The notes beneath the pieces are model-generated. The model had not been told where the DNA came from. It saw nothing but the letters and a program-made list of their open reading frames with translations, and did no database searches. 42,933 nucleotides of DNA, from assembly GCA_017985935.1 (NCBI GenBank), contig JAGNWT010000012.1, positions 23,286 to 66,218 on the forward strand, read 5' to 3'. Of this stretch, positions 18,583-27,083 are shown one piece after another (within the stretch, counting starts at the first letter, position 1; each line of letters starts with the position of its first letter). The translations under genes were made by a program, and so were the position numbers. Source of the stretch: Anaerolineales bacterium (lineage in GTDB: Bacteria; Chloroflexota; Anaerolineae; Anaerolineales; Villigracilaceae).

Positions 18583-18618
18583 AGCCCGGCGCATCTCACG
18601 ATGGCGTCGGGCTTTTTT
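18583..18618 (+). terminator. Terminator of the 38-residue gene
   Basis: AGCCCGGCGCAT pairs with ATGGCGTCGGGCT (one bulge), followed by seven T. Confidence 0.9.
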
Positions 18619-18692
18619 TATTCCTTATCCGCCCTACCGAACGGTAGGTTTCGATAATTTGAGATATAATGCCAATGTTTACAGGCAAACTC

Positions 18693-18983
18693 ATGGAAAT
18701 CAAACCCCAGTACACACAAATCGAAAAAATGATCCAACTCAATAGCAGCATGATCATATTGGAAAATCCAAAAGGATTCCCTTTTGAAGAATCCAATTTG
18801 TATCAAATGGATATGACTGGAACAATGATCTGGAAGGCGGAAAGGCCTGAAAAGGGCGTCTTTTATTCGCGCGTCAAACTGAATGAAGACGGGCTTTCTT
18901 TCTCGGCTTACACAACCGGCGGACACGCCTGTGAACTGGACTTGCAAACCGGGAAGCTCATCAGTTTCAGCAGGATGCAATAA
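18693..18983 (+). CDS. Hypothetical protein, first of three small genes
   Basis: Unrecognised soluble protein, 96 residues from ATG 18693. Earlier ATGs at 18669 and 18675 overlap or touch a TATAAT (18665-18670) and would lie upstream of or at the transcription start, so 18693 is favoured, though its ribosome-binding site is weak. The segments NLYQMDMTGTMIWKAE and CELDLQTGKLIS look like one or two blades of a PQQ-type beta-propeller; similar short orphan proteins exist in many bacteria with no known role. Two small membrane-protein genes follow with gaps of only three bases. Confidence 0.5.
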   Translation: MEIKPQYTQIEKMIQLNSSMIILENPKGFPFEESNLYQMDMTGTMIWKAERPEKGVFYSRVKLNEDGLSFSAYTTGGHACELDLQTGKLISFSRMQ

Positions 18984-18986
18984 GAG

Positions 18987-19274
18987 ATGATACCGGGCTT
19001 TCTGGGTTTTCCCTGGTTTACATGGGCTGGGCTTTCCCTGATCGTGGCGATAATTTATTATTTCGTATGGCCGAACTATGCCGTGAAGGGAGTTTCAACA
19101 GGCTTTCGCTTTTTCGCTGTCCGCTATGGGCACACCCTCACCTGGGTCCTGATCGCCCTCAACTTTTTCCTTCGCGGACTCTCCCCCACATTGGATGAAA
19201 CTGCATACACGATCGCACTTGCAGGTGGGATATCCTACTTTACCTTCATGGTAATGACCTTCATTATGAAATAG
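18987..19274 (+). CDS. Small three-helix membrane protein
   Basis: A 95-residue hydrophobic protein with about three membrane spans (roughly 10-28, 48-64 and 73-93). It starts three bases after the preceding stop and ends three bases before the next start, so the trio is almost surely one operon. No recognisable family or motif. The loop VRYGHTLTW is the only notably polar part. Confidence 0.5.
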   Translation: MIPGFLGFPWFTWAGLSLIVAIIYYFVWPNYAVKGVSTGFRFFAVRYGHTLTWVLIALNFFLRGLSPTLDETAYTIALAGGISYFTFMVMTFIMK

Positions 19275-19277
19275 ATC

Positions 19278-19550
19278 ATGACACAGCCTCCTTTCAGCTT
19301 TGTATTATTGTTCCTGTTTTTTAGCTTGATCTTTCTTACCAACACCTTTAAGCTGTGGTTTAGAACAGATGCCTACCATCAAGAGTTGATCAACAGCCTC
19401 GATCGATACCCCGCCGCATTTAGAAACATCTTTTTGAAAAGGCTGGAAAACCGAAAGAGATGGGAGATCGGGCAAAAGATTTTCAGCATCATTGGGCTGG
19501 TTGCCGTCGTCGGCGCGGATGTATTCGTAATATTGGCTTATTTAAGATAG
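19278..19550 (+). CDS. Small two-helix membrane protein
   Basis: A 90-residue protein with hydrophobic segments near residues 5-24 and 68-88, joined by a long basic loop (LKRLENRKRWEIGQK). No family recognised. It is the last gene of the small trio; etfB follows after a 73-bp gap with its own likely promoter. Confidence 0.5.
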   Translation: MTQPPFSFVLLFLFFSLIFLTNTFKLWFRTDAYHQELINSLDRYPAAFRNIFLKRLENRKRWEIGQKIFSIIGLVAVVGADVFVILAYLR

Positions 19551-19561
19551 TTCAAGAATTA

Positions 19562-19598
19562 CACGAAGAGATCCCCAAAAAAACTTCGTGGCTAAAAT
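19562..19598 (+). promoter_or_regulatory. Inverted repeat and -10 upstream of etfB
   Basis: CACGAAG (19562-19568) and CTTCGTG (19584-19590) form an inverted repeat just before TAAAAT (19593-19598). No good -35 is visible, which would fit an activator-dependent promoter. The function is uncertain. Confidence 0.4.
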
Positions 19599-19623
19599 AG
19601 AATTCATATCAAGGAGAAGCATC

Positions 19624-20394
19624 TTGAAAATCATCGCATGTATCAAGCAAGTGCCCGACTCTGAAGCCAAGGTAACGGCAGCAGACGGGAAGGTATCGTG
19701 GGGGGACGCGCCATTGGTGATCAACCCGTTCGACGAGTACGCGGTCGAAGGCGCGCTTCAGCAGAAGGAAGCACTGGGCGGTACAGTGACAGCCCTGTGC
19801 ATTGGACCTGAATCTGCCAAGGATGCGCTCAAGCATGCCCTCGCCATGGGCGCAGATGAAGCCGTGTTGGTTTCAGACCCTGCACTCGAAAACCTCGACA
19901 CAGTTGGCGCAGCAAAGGTTCTTGCGGCAGCCATCAACAAGATCGGCGGCGCAGACATGGTCATCTTCGGTCGCCAGACCCTCGACAACGGCGCAGGGCT
20001 CACCCCTCCGCAGACCGCCCGTGTCCTCGGGTGGCCCATGCTTGGGTTGGCCGGCCAGATCAAAGTCGACAGCGGAAACGCAACGGTTGAACGGGTCCTC
20101 GAAGAAGGCCGGCAGACCGTCAGCGCAAAATTGCCCGCCGTGCTCAGCGTCGTCCAAAGCATCGGCGAACCGCGCTACCCATCTTTCATGGGCATCCGCA
20201 AAGCATCGAAGGCAACCATCCCTGTCTGGTCACTGGGCGACATCAACGCTTCGGCGCCCGCCGCGATCGTGACCCGCACCGAGTTGATGAACCCGCCTGC
20301 GCGCGAAACCGCGGTTGAAATGATCACCGGCGAAACCCCGGAAGAGATCGCAGACAAACTCGCCGACAAAATCATCGCGGAGAAAGTGCTATGA
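19624..20394 (+). CDS. etfB: Electron transfer flavoprotein, beta subunit
   Basis: Binds AMP and, with EtfA, carries electrons from flavin dehydrogenases such as acyl-CoA dehydrogenases. The start is TTG 19624, since AAGGAG sits seven bases upstream and it gives the conserved MKIIACIKQVPD; the product is 256 residues, a normal length. Family features are PFDEYAVEGAL and the FGRQTLDNGAGLTPPQTA segment near the AMP site. Its stop overlaps the etfA start (ATGA), indicating translational coupling. No dehydrogenase or ETF:quinone oxidoreductase gene is nearby, so the electron donor and acceptor are unknown. Confidence 0.93.
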   Translation: MKIIACIKQVPDSEAKVTAADGKVSWGDAPLVINPFDEYAVEGALQQKEALGGTVTALCIGPESAKDALKHALAMGADEAVLVSDPALENLDTVGAAKVLAAAINKIGGADMVIFGRQTLDNGAGLTPPQTARVLGWPMLGLAGQIKVDSGNATVERVLEEGRQTVSAKLPAVLSVVQSIGEPRYPSFMGIRKASKATIPVWSLGDINASAPAAIVTRTELMNPPARETAVEMITGETPEEIADKLADKIIAEKVL

Positions 20395-21380
20395 AAACTT
20401 TTGTTTACATTGACCATTTCAAAGGCGAAGTTCAGCCGGCATCCTGGGAAGCGCTCGGACTCGCAAAAACACTCGGAACCGCAACAGCCCTCGTCTTCGG
20501 TTCAGGACTCGATGAGATTTCAAAAGCCGCTTTTGAATATGGCGCCGATGAAGTCATCGTCGTGGATGATTCCGCGTTGACAGATTATCGCGCCGAGCCA
20601 TACGCCTCCACCCTTTCGGCGCTCGCGTCTTCCTCAAGCCCCGACCTGATCCTGTTCCCCACGACCGCTCGAACCCGTGAGTTGGCAGCCATGTCTGCCG
20701 TGGACCTTTCCACCGGCGTGTTGACCGATGTTGCAAAACTCGAAATGAACGGCGATCAGTTGGTTGCGACCCGCCCCATTTACGAAGGTAAAGTTCTGGA
20801 GAAGACCGTGTGCTCGGGCAAGCCGGTCATGGCCACCATCCCTGCGCGCGCTTTCCCCAAACCTGATCGCACCGCTGGCAAGACAGGCACGCTCACCAAG
20901 GGCGCTGCCAAAACAGATGCACTCACCACCGTGCAAGGCTACTCTGCGGCTGAAAGCGCTGTGAACCTCGGCGACGCGGGCGTCATCGTCTCTGGCGGAC
21001 GCGGCGTTTCCAACAATCCGTCCCTTGGCTTGGATGAAGCTGCCACCGCCAAGAAGGGTTTTGAATTGATCGGCGAACTCGCCTCCCTGATGGGCGGCGC
21101 AGTCGGCGCATCCCGCGCAGCTGTGGATGCCGGTTTCATCACCTACGCCCATCAGGTGGGTCAGACCGGAAAAGTTGTTTCGCCTGATCTGTACATCGCC
21201 TGCGGCGTCTCCGGCGCGATCCAGCACATCGTTGGCATGAGAAATGCCAAGGTCATTGTTGCCATCAACAAGGATGCCGATGCCCCCATTTTCAAAGCCG
21301 CGCGTTACGGTGTGGTTGGCGACCTGTTCGCCATCGTCCCTGCGCTGACCGCAGCCATGAAAAAGAAATTGGGCAAATAA
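20391..21380 (+). CDS. etfA: Electron transfer flavoprotein, alpha subunit
   Basis: Partner of EtfB, holding FAD. Length is 329 residues. The C-terminal FAD domain shows [21 protein letters not shown] and [19 protein letters not shown] followed by GVSGAIQH, the classical EtfA signature. The N-terminal domain contains the usual [12 protein letters not shown]. There is no added ferredoxin domain, so it is not evidently a bifurcating variant, although that cannot be excluded from sequence. The ATG overlaps the etfB stop codon. It ends in a strong bidirectional terminator. Confidence 0.95.
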   Translation: MKTFVYIDHFKGEVQPASWEALGLAKTLGTATALVFGSGLDEISKAAFEYGADEVIVVDDSALTDYRAEPYASTLSALASSSSPDLILFPTTARTRELAAMSAVDLSTGVLTDVAKLEMNGDQLVATRPIYEGKVLEKTVCSGKPVMATIPARAFPKPDRTAGKTGTLTKGAAKTDALTTVQGYSAAESAVNLGDAGVIVSGGRGVSNNPSLGLDEAATAKKGFELIGELASLMGGAVGASRAAVDAGFITYAHQVGQTGKVVSPDLYIACGVSGAIQHIVGMRNAKVIVAINKDADAPIFKAARYGVVGDLFAIVPALTAAMKKKLGK

Positions 21381-21396
21381 GTGATAAGTAAGATGT

Positions 21397-21437
21397 AAAA
21401 AAAGACCTCCGAGAATAACTCTCGGAGGTCTTTTTTA
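21397..21437. terminator. Bidirectional terminator between etfA and coiled-coil gene
   Basis: AGACCTCCGAG and CTCGGAGGTCT with a 5-7 nt loop, flanked by A and T runs. The stem matches most of the serC terminator stem. Confidence 0.92.
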
Positions 21438-21449
21438 TCTCTTCAACAA

Positions 21450-21938
21450 TTAGTCAATTTTTTCTGAAATACCAGAGGACGGGTTCTTCCTCATCTGCTC
21501 TTCCTGCACCATGCGGATGCCGTTGTTGACCTGTCCGCTTAGTTTGGAGATCTGATCCTGAAGCTGCATGAGGGTATCGATCACGTAGTTATCCGCATCC
21601 ACCCGGGTGGCTTCCGCTTCGCCGCGCGCCTGAGTCACGATCTGATCAGCTCGCCGTTGCGCTTCCTGCACGATCATATCCTTTTGCACCATTTGTTCAG
21701 CCTTCTCGCGGGCAAGCTGCAGGGTGCGGTTGGCTTCTTCCTGCGCTTGCGCCATGACACGGTCACGCTGCGCCATCACCTGCTGCGCCTTCTTTACTTC
21801 CTCGGGAATGGCGATACGCATTTGATCGATCAATTCCAGCATGCGGTCTTCATCAACGACGACATTGTGCGTAAATGGCACAGCCTTGGCGGCGTTGAAG
21901 AGTTCTTCCAATCGGTCAATGAGTTGCAGGATGTCCAT
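21450..21938 (-). CDS. Coiled-coil protein, DivIVA/F-ATPase-b-like
   Basis: A 162-residue protein, mostly helical. Residues 45-130 form a long charged coiled coil rich in Ala, Gln, Glu and Arg (for example AQEEANRTLQLAREKAEQ), and there is no membrane segment. Annotators often call such proteins ATP synthase B-like or DivIVA-like; neither activity is shown. The position next to coaD recalls Streptomyces, where a DivIVA-like protein neighbours coaD. A role in cell-envelope growth or division is inferred from this. It ends the recG-coaD run on the minus strand. Confidence 0.6.
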   Translation of the reverse strand: MDILQLIDRLEELFNAAKAVPFTHNVVVDEDRMLELIDQMRIAIPEEVKKAQQVMAQRDRVMAQAQEEANRTLQLAREKAEQMVQKDMIVQEAQRRADQIVTQARGEAEATRVDADNYVIDTLMQLQDQISKLSGQVNNGIRMVQEEQMRKNPSSGISEKID

Positions 21939-22029
21939 AGAATACTCGCAGGTTAAAGGATTTGGATTTTCACTGCCTTCCGTGCAATTTCGATTCTTTT
22001 TCGGCAGTACTTTTCAATTCTAGCACAAA

Positions 22030-22545
22030 TTAATCGCGCAGTGCGTTCGGCGGAGATTGCTCTCCCATGTTAATCACCTTGGCGTGCAAGGCGCTCTTCA
22101 CATGCGGCGGGACCATGCTGGAGACGTCGCCATCGAGCATGGCGATCTCACGCACCGTGGACGAGGACAGGAAGGTGTGCTGCTCGGCGGTGATCAATGC
22201 CACGGTTTCGATATCCTTCGCGAGACGTTGATTCGCCAATGCCATGCGGAACTCGAACTCAAAATCGGAAAAAACCCGCAAACCGCGCACAATGACATGC
22301 GCCTCGATCTTGCGGGCAAAATCGACGGTCAAGCCGCTGTAACCGGTGACCTTGATCTTGGGGTTATGCTTGAGAGCTTCCTTCACCAAAGCGATCCGCT
22401 CATCGGGCATGAACATCAAGCTTTTGAGCGGCTTATCATACACAGCCATGACAACTTCATCAAAGAGGCGCGTGGCGCGGGTGGCAATATCCATGTGTCC
22501 AAGGTGGATCGGATCGAACGTGCCGGGGAATAATGCTCTAACCAT
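22030..22545 (-). CDS. coaD: Phosphopantetheine adenylyltransferase
   Basis: Makes dephospho-CoA from 4'-phosphopantetheine and ATP, the fourth step of CoA synthesis. Length is 171 residues. The nucleotidyltransferase motif appears as FPGTFDPIHLGHMD (residues 6-19), with HLGH replacing the more usual TNGH form. ISSS/SSSTVRE-type motif near residue 130 is present as LSSSTVREIA. The start has AGGA five bases upstream. It follows recG with an 84-bp gap, and the coiled-coil gene follows it. Confidence 0.94.
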   Translation of the reverse strand: MVRALFPGTFDPIHLGHMDIATRATRLFDEVVMAVYDKPLKSLMFMPDERIALVKEALKHNPKIKVTGYSGLTVDFARKIEAHVIVRGLRVFSDFEFEFRMALANQRLAKDIETVALITAEQHTFLSSSTVREIAMLDGDVSSMVPPHVKSALHAKVINMGEQSPPNALRD

Positions 22546-22629
22546 GTTAATCCTGTAGTCATGTAGTCCAATAGTCGAGGGTCAGAGTGTGCGGCTTGTG
22601 ACCACACAACTGACCGGAAAACTATCCGA

Positions 22630-25185
22630 CTAACTGACGTCTCCTTTTCCTGCGCCCCAGAATCTTTCAAAGGCTTCTGAAAGCAAGGCGTGTTCGGGTT
22701 GCTGCAGATACGGGTCGCGCTCGAAGAGTGCCTGCGCCTGCGTGCGCGCTTTTTCGATCAAGGCAACATCGGTGATGCTTGCCATCTTCAACGTAGTGGC
22801 AAAGCCTGCCTGCCGTGTGCCAAGGAATTCACCGGGACCGCGGGTCTTCAGGTCGAGGTCAGCCAGTTCAAAGCCGCTGTTGGTCTGCGCCATGGCTTGT
22901 AAACGTTCGTTCTCGGTCGCATCTTCATGGGTCGGGATGAGCAGACAATACGCCTGATCCCCTCCCCGCCCAACGCGCCCGCGGAGTTGATGCAGCTGCG
23001 CCAGACCAAAGCGATCGGCGCCTTCGATCAACATCACCGTGGAGTTCGGCACGTCCACACCCACTTCGACCACGGTGGTCGAAACTAGAATGTGATATTC
23101 CTTATCGCGGAACTTCATCATCACTTCATCTTTTTCGGCGGGCTTCATGCGCCCATGCAGGAGTCCGACTTTCAGGTCGGGGAAAATCTCCTTCGACAAT
23201 CTTTCAAAATCATCCACCGCGGCGCGGGCTTCGATCTTTTCACTTTCATCGATCAAAGGATAGACGATAAAGACCTGCCGTCCTTCCTTGATCTGCCCGC
23301 GAATGAGCGTGAACGCACGTTCGCGTTCCTGCGGACGAAGCACATAGGTATTGACAGGCTTGCGCCCTTCGGGCATCTGGTCGATCACAGAAATATCCAG
23401 GTCGCCAAAGACCGTCAACGCCAGCGAGCGCGGAATGGGAGTGGCGGTCATCACCAACAAATGCGGATTTGTGCCCTTGCTGCGCAGTTCCTTGCGCTGC
23501 TCCACGCCAAAGCGATGCTGTTCATCGATCACCACGAACTGCAGATCCTTGAACAACACATCAGGCTCGATCACCGCATGCGTACCGATGACAAGTTTCA
23601 CCGTGCCATCCATCAATCCCAAACGGACCGCTTCCTTCTCGCTCTCGGGTGTGCTGCCCACCAACAGGCGGATCTCATCGGCTTGCAGGAAACCACCCTC
23701 CCCTGCCAGCAGTTTCGTGAAATTGCGGTGATGCTGCTCCGCAAGGATCGAGGTCGGAGCCATGATGGCAGCTTGCGCGCCTCCATTCATCACAATGCTC
23801 GCGCCCAACGCCGCGACCACAGTCTTGCCCGAACCAACATCGCCTTGCACGAGTCTGTTCATGGGCTTGCCTGAGTCCAGGTCGGCGCGGATATCTTCGA
23901 GCGCTGCTTTCTGGGCAGATGTGAGAGCGAAGGGCAAACTCTGTAAACGGGATTCCAGCCACTCGGTCGAGACCGTGAAGCGGCGACCTTCCACCGCTTT
24001 CCAATCCCGCTTCTGGCGCAGCACGCCCATTTGCAGGTAAAAGATCTCATCGAAGCCAAGTCTCTCACGCGCCGCCTTGAGACGGTCTTGCGTGGAGGGG
24101 AAGTGAACTTGCATCAACGCTTCGGGCAGTGAAACCAGTTTCGCCGCGAATCGGATCGAGTCCGGCAGGGCATCCACCACGGCAGGCGCCCAATGCGAGA
24201 CCACGGTGTTCATCATCCCGCGCAGCCATTTTTGATTGATCTTATCGGTCAAAGAATAGATCGGCACAATGCGCGCCGTGTGCAGATTCTCCACCTCAAC
24301 GGGTTCCCAATCGGGGCTGTTCATAACCAGCCGACCAAGATATTGATCGACCTTGCCTGAGACGGCAATGGCATCACCCTGCTTGAATCGGTTCGCAAGC
24401 CACGGTTGATTAAAATACGAGATCCTAAGCGAACCTGTGCCATCGCTAATCACAACTTCCACCAGCGACTTGCTGCCGCCCTTGAGCGGTCGCGTATGCA
24501 CGCTTTGAATGGTACCCAACACAGTGACCACATTGCCATAGAACAGCGACTTGATCGGTTTGAGTTGACTATAATCTTCATAACGGCGCGGGAAGTAATA
24601 CAGCATGTCGCCAAGGTTATTCATACCAAGGCTGGCAAGCGTTTCAGCATGGCGCGGACCCACACCCTGCAAGACGGTCAACTCCGCGTTCAATGCGGCG
24701 GGCGTCTGGCTGGTCTTTGCGCCGGGCACTGAATCAGAACGTGACGGAGGCGCGGGTCTCTGCTTTTGTTGATTTTGATGCGGAGGTGGATTTTGTCTCT
24801 GCGGCGGCTGTTGCTGCGGACGCGGAGACTCAGCAGGCTTTTGCTGGGGCGCCTCACCCGCGGGTCGGGGCGGACGGGGCGGCTGGTTCGCCGTCTGCGG
24901 TTGTGTCTGCACTTTGGGTTTTTGCCCCGCCTCGGGATAGGTCTCACCGATGCGCTTCCACAAGCCTTTAAGCGACTCAGCCCTTCCATCCGGGCTGAGC
25001 TTCTCATAAGAACGCAGGCGGGCAGCGACCGCCTGGATCACTTCCTCGGCGATGCCGTCTGCGCGCGCCTCGCCTTCCCAATAATCGAGCATTTTCGCAA
25101 GTCCACCGATAATCGCTGTATTTGGGTATTGGTTTTCGTGTTCGAGTCGAAAGAATTTTCTTAGTTTTTCCAAAGAAGGTTGCAT
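22630..25185 (-). CDS. recG: ATP-dependent DNA helicase RecG with N-terminal extension
   Basis: Remodels stalled replication forks and branched DNA. Length is 851 residues against about 690 in E. coli. The extra part is N-terminal: residues 1-90 are helical, and 92-165 are Pro/Gln-rich and probably disordered. The canonical wedge domain begins near LQGVGPRHAETLASLGM (172-188) and YYFPRRYEDY. Helicase motifs are GDVGSGKTVVAA (Walker A), VVIDEQHRFG (DEQH box) and QLRGRVGRG (motif VI). The start codon is seven bases after a minus-strand TAAAAT (25198-25193) without Shine-Dalgarno, so it is probably leaderless. coaD follows downstream. Confidence 0.94.
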   Translation of the reverse strand: MQPSLEKLRKFFRLEHENQYPNTAIIGGLAKMLDYWEGEARADGIAEEVIQAVAARLRSYEKLSPDGRAESLKGLWKRIGETYPEAGQKPKVQTQPQTANQPPRPPRPAGEAPQQKPAESPRPQQQPPQRQNPPPHQNQQKQRPAPPSRSDSVPGAKTSQTPAALNAELTVLQGVGPRHAETLASLGMNNLGDMLYYFPRRYEDYSQLKPIKSLFYGNVVTVLGTIQSVHTRPLKGGSKSLVEVVISDGTGSLRISYFNQPWLANRFKQGDAIAVSGKVDQYLGRLVMNSPDWEPVEVENLHTARIVPIYSLTDKINQKWLRGMMNTVVSHWAPAVVDALPDSIRFAAKLVSLPEALMQVHFPSTQDRLKAARERLGFDEIFYLQMGVLRQKRDWKAVEGRRFTVSTEWLESRLQSLPFALTSAQKAALEDIRADLDSGKPMNRLVQGDVGSGKTVVAALGASIVMNGGAQAAIMAPTSILAEQHHRNFTKLLAGEGGFLQADEIRLLVGSTPESEKEAVRLGLMDGTVKLVIGTHAVIEPDVLFKDLQFVVIDEQHRFGVEQRKELRSKGTNPHLLVMTATPIPRSLALTVFGDLDISVIDQMPEGRKPVNTYVLRPQERERAFTLIRGQIKEGRQVFIVYPLIDESEKIEARAAVDDFERLSKEIFPDLKVGLLHGRMKPAEKDEVMMKFRDKEYHILVSTTVVEVGVDVPNSTVMLIEGADRFGLAQLHQLRGRVGRGGDQAYCLLIPTHEDATENERLQAMAQTNSGFELADLDLKTRGPGEFLGTRQAGFATTLKMASITDVALIEKARTQAQALFERDPYLQQPEHALLSEAFERFWGAGKGDVS

Positions 25186-25273
25186 GGGCGCAATTTTATC
25201 ATGGGCACGGTGTTATTATAAAGCGCAACCCCACGCTGAAAACAGCGTAAAGTGATGAAGGAGAAAACAATTT

Positions 25274-26209
25274 ATGAAATGGACTTGGTTTACAGAAAGC
25301 AGGTTGTTCGATTTAGCGCGTCAGGGACAGCGATTGACCCATATTGGGCTGGTCATTCCGTTCTCATTCCTTTTTGCGCTTCTCAGCCAGTTGGGCGCGA
25401 TTCCCCTCTTTCTTGTCATGAGCAGAATCTACGGCATGACCGACAGCGGTATTGACATGCAAAACGCATCGGCGCTCGAGGCTGGTTTTTGGATGGGTCT
25501 GCAATTGATCTTTTCATTCGCCCTGATCTACCTCATCTTATGGGCTTGGTTGAAATTCTTCGAAAAGCGCCCGTTCCATACCATGGGATTTGAGGCGGGC
25601 GACGCGCTGAGCAAATACGGCCGCGGATTTTTCTTCGGTCTATTGATGTTCGGCGGATCGGTGGCGATCCTGGCTTTGACAGGCTCCGTTGCATTTGAGA
25701 ACGGCGACCCTGCCAAGCAGGGAGCGGCCGCTCTGGGTGGTGTGGTCCTTGTCCTGGCCGGCTGGTTGGTGCAGGGCGCGGCAGAAGAAGTGTTGATCCG
25801 CGGTTGGGCTTTGCCAGTGATCGGCGCGCGCTACAAACCTTGGGTTGGGCTGCTGGTTTCCTCGTTGATCTTTTCCCTGCTGCATGGGTTGAACCCCGGC
25901 TTGAGCGCCATTGCGCTTGTAAACCTGGCATTGTTCGGTGTGTTCGCCGGCTTGTACGCCATCCGTGAGGGATCGCTTTGGGGAATCTGCGCCATCCATA
26001 GCGTGTGGAATTGGGTGCAGGGCAACTTCTTTGGCTTTGAGGTCAGCGGAACCGAAGCGGGCGGCGGCACTCTTTTGAATTTGATGGAAACCGGTGCAGA
26101 CTGGCTGACAGGCGGTCCCTTTGGCCCTGAAGGCGGGCTGGCGGTCACTATCGTCCTGATGATCTCGATCGGACTGGTAGTGTTCTGGAAGCAGAAACCT
26201 GCTGAATAA
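25274..26209 (+). CDS. CPBP-family intramembrane metalloprotease
   Basis: Polytopic membrane protein of 311 residues with about eight hydrophobic segments, belonging to the CPBP (Abi/Rce1-like) family. Expected catalytic residues are all present: EE at 171-172 with Arg176 (AAEEVLIRG), His204 (SLLHGLNP) and His242 with Asn246 (HSVWN). In bacteria members process peptides, mature bacteriocins or act in immunity, and many have no known substrate. AAGGAG lies about ten bases before the ATG. No bacteriocin cluster is nearby. It ends in a terminator shared with convergent degV. Confidence 0.85.
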   Translation: MKWTWFTESRLFDLARQGQRLTHIGLVIPFSFLFALLSQLGAIPLFLVMSRIYGMTDSGIDMQNASALEAGFWMGLQLIFSFALIYLILWAWLKFFEKRPFHTMGFEAGDALSKYGRGFFFGLLMFGGSVAILALTGSVAFENGDPAKQGAAALGGVVLVLAGWLVQGAAEEVLIRGWALPVIGARYKPWVGLLVSSLIFSLLHGLNPGLSAIALVNLALFGVFAGLYAIREGSLWGICAIHSVWNWVQGNFFGFEVSGTEAGGGTLLNLMETGADWLTGGPFGPEGGLAVTIVLMISIGLVVFWKQKPAE

Positions 26210-26226
26210 AAAAAGATGAAAGAAAG

Positions 26227-26253
26227 AAAAAAGCGGCTTCAAGCCGCTTTTTT
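26227..26253. terminator. Bidirectional terminator overlapping degV coding end
   Basis: AAAAAAGCGGCTT and AAGCCGCTTTTTT around a single base. On the minus strand the stem encodes the last residues of DegV (KKAA) and its stop. Confidence 0.9.
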
Positions 26254-27081
26254 GATTGCTGCGTAGCCAATGCCGTTCGGTCCCAAGTGCGTGCCGATCA
26301 CAGCCGTGACATTTACAAAAAGGATATCCCGCGGCAGTGATTTACGAGCGCGCTCCATCAATTCATCGAGCAATTTTCTGGCGCGCGGCTCTGCGTTGGT
26401 ATGCAAAATGGCAAGACGTTCCACTTCGCCGGTCTCTAAAACAAAATTGAGGATGCGGTCATCTGCCTGACCGGCAGTTCGAACCGCGCCAATGGCTTTC
26501 ACTTCCCCATTCACCAATTCAACCAATGGCTTGATGGATAACAGTCCCCCCACGGTTGCCACGGCACCAGGCAGCCGTCCGCTGCGTTTGAGATATTCCA
26601 TCGTATCCAGGGCGGCACAAACCTTAAGCCTGCTGCGTGTTGAGGCAGCCGCATCCAGGGCAGCCTGCATGCCCAGATCCAAGGCTTCGGCGGCGGCAAG
26701 CACTTGAAAGCCGAGCCCCAATGACAAAGAGGTGCTATCCACGCAGGTGACCCTGCCCGGGAAATTCTCTGCGGCTTGCCTAGCCACATTAAGGGTCGTG
26801 GTCAGCTTTGACGCAGCGTGAATGGAGAGGATATGGTCACAGCCGCGCGAGAGCAAAGCCTCATACGGGGTGGTGAAATCTCCAATGGAAGGCGCAGCAG
26901 TTGTCGGCGGGGTGCGAAGCGCGGGCATTCGATTATAGAATTCCTCGCGGGTGATGCCGATCCCATCTGCGTATTCCTTCCCTTCCAAAATCAGGAGGGT
27001 TGGCACCACGGTTAGTTCGTGTTGTTCGATCAAGTAGGCAGGAAGGTCTGAAGTTGAGTCTGTAACAATTCCAATTTTCAT
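26239..27081 (-). CDS. DegV-family fatty-acid-binding protein
   Basis: Cytosolic lipid-binding protein of 280 residues, probably a FakB: it presents a bound fatty acid to the kinase FakA for phosphorylation to acyl phosphate. The N-terminal IGIVTDSTSDLP is the DegV signature, followed by the GxxxxTSxxS-like TTPYEALLSRGCDHILSIH region. A fakA-like gene lies 2.8 kb away in the same window, which supports the pairing. The start is two bases after the stop of the MFS gene, so the two are cotranscribed. The final codons form a terminator hairpin. Confidence 0.88.
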   Translation of the reverse strand: MKIGIVTDSTSDLPAYLIEQHELTVVPTLLILEGKEYADGIGITREEFYNRMPALRTPPTTAAPSIGDFTTPYEALLSRGCDHILSIHAASKLTTTLNVARQAAENFPGRVTCVDSTSLSLGLGFQVLAAAEALDLGMQAALDAAASTRSRLKVCAALDTMEYLKRSGRLPGAVATVGGLLSIKPLVELVNGEVKAIGAVRTAGQADDRILNFVLETGEVERLAILHTNAEPRARKLLDELMERARKSLPRDILFVNVTAVIGTHLGPNGIGYAAIKKAA

Positions 27082-27083
27082 AA

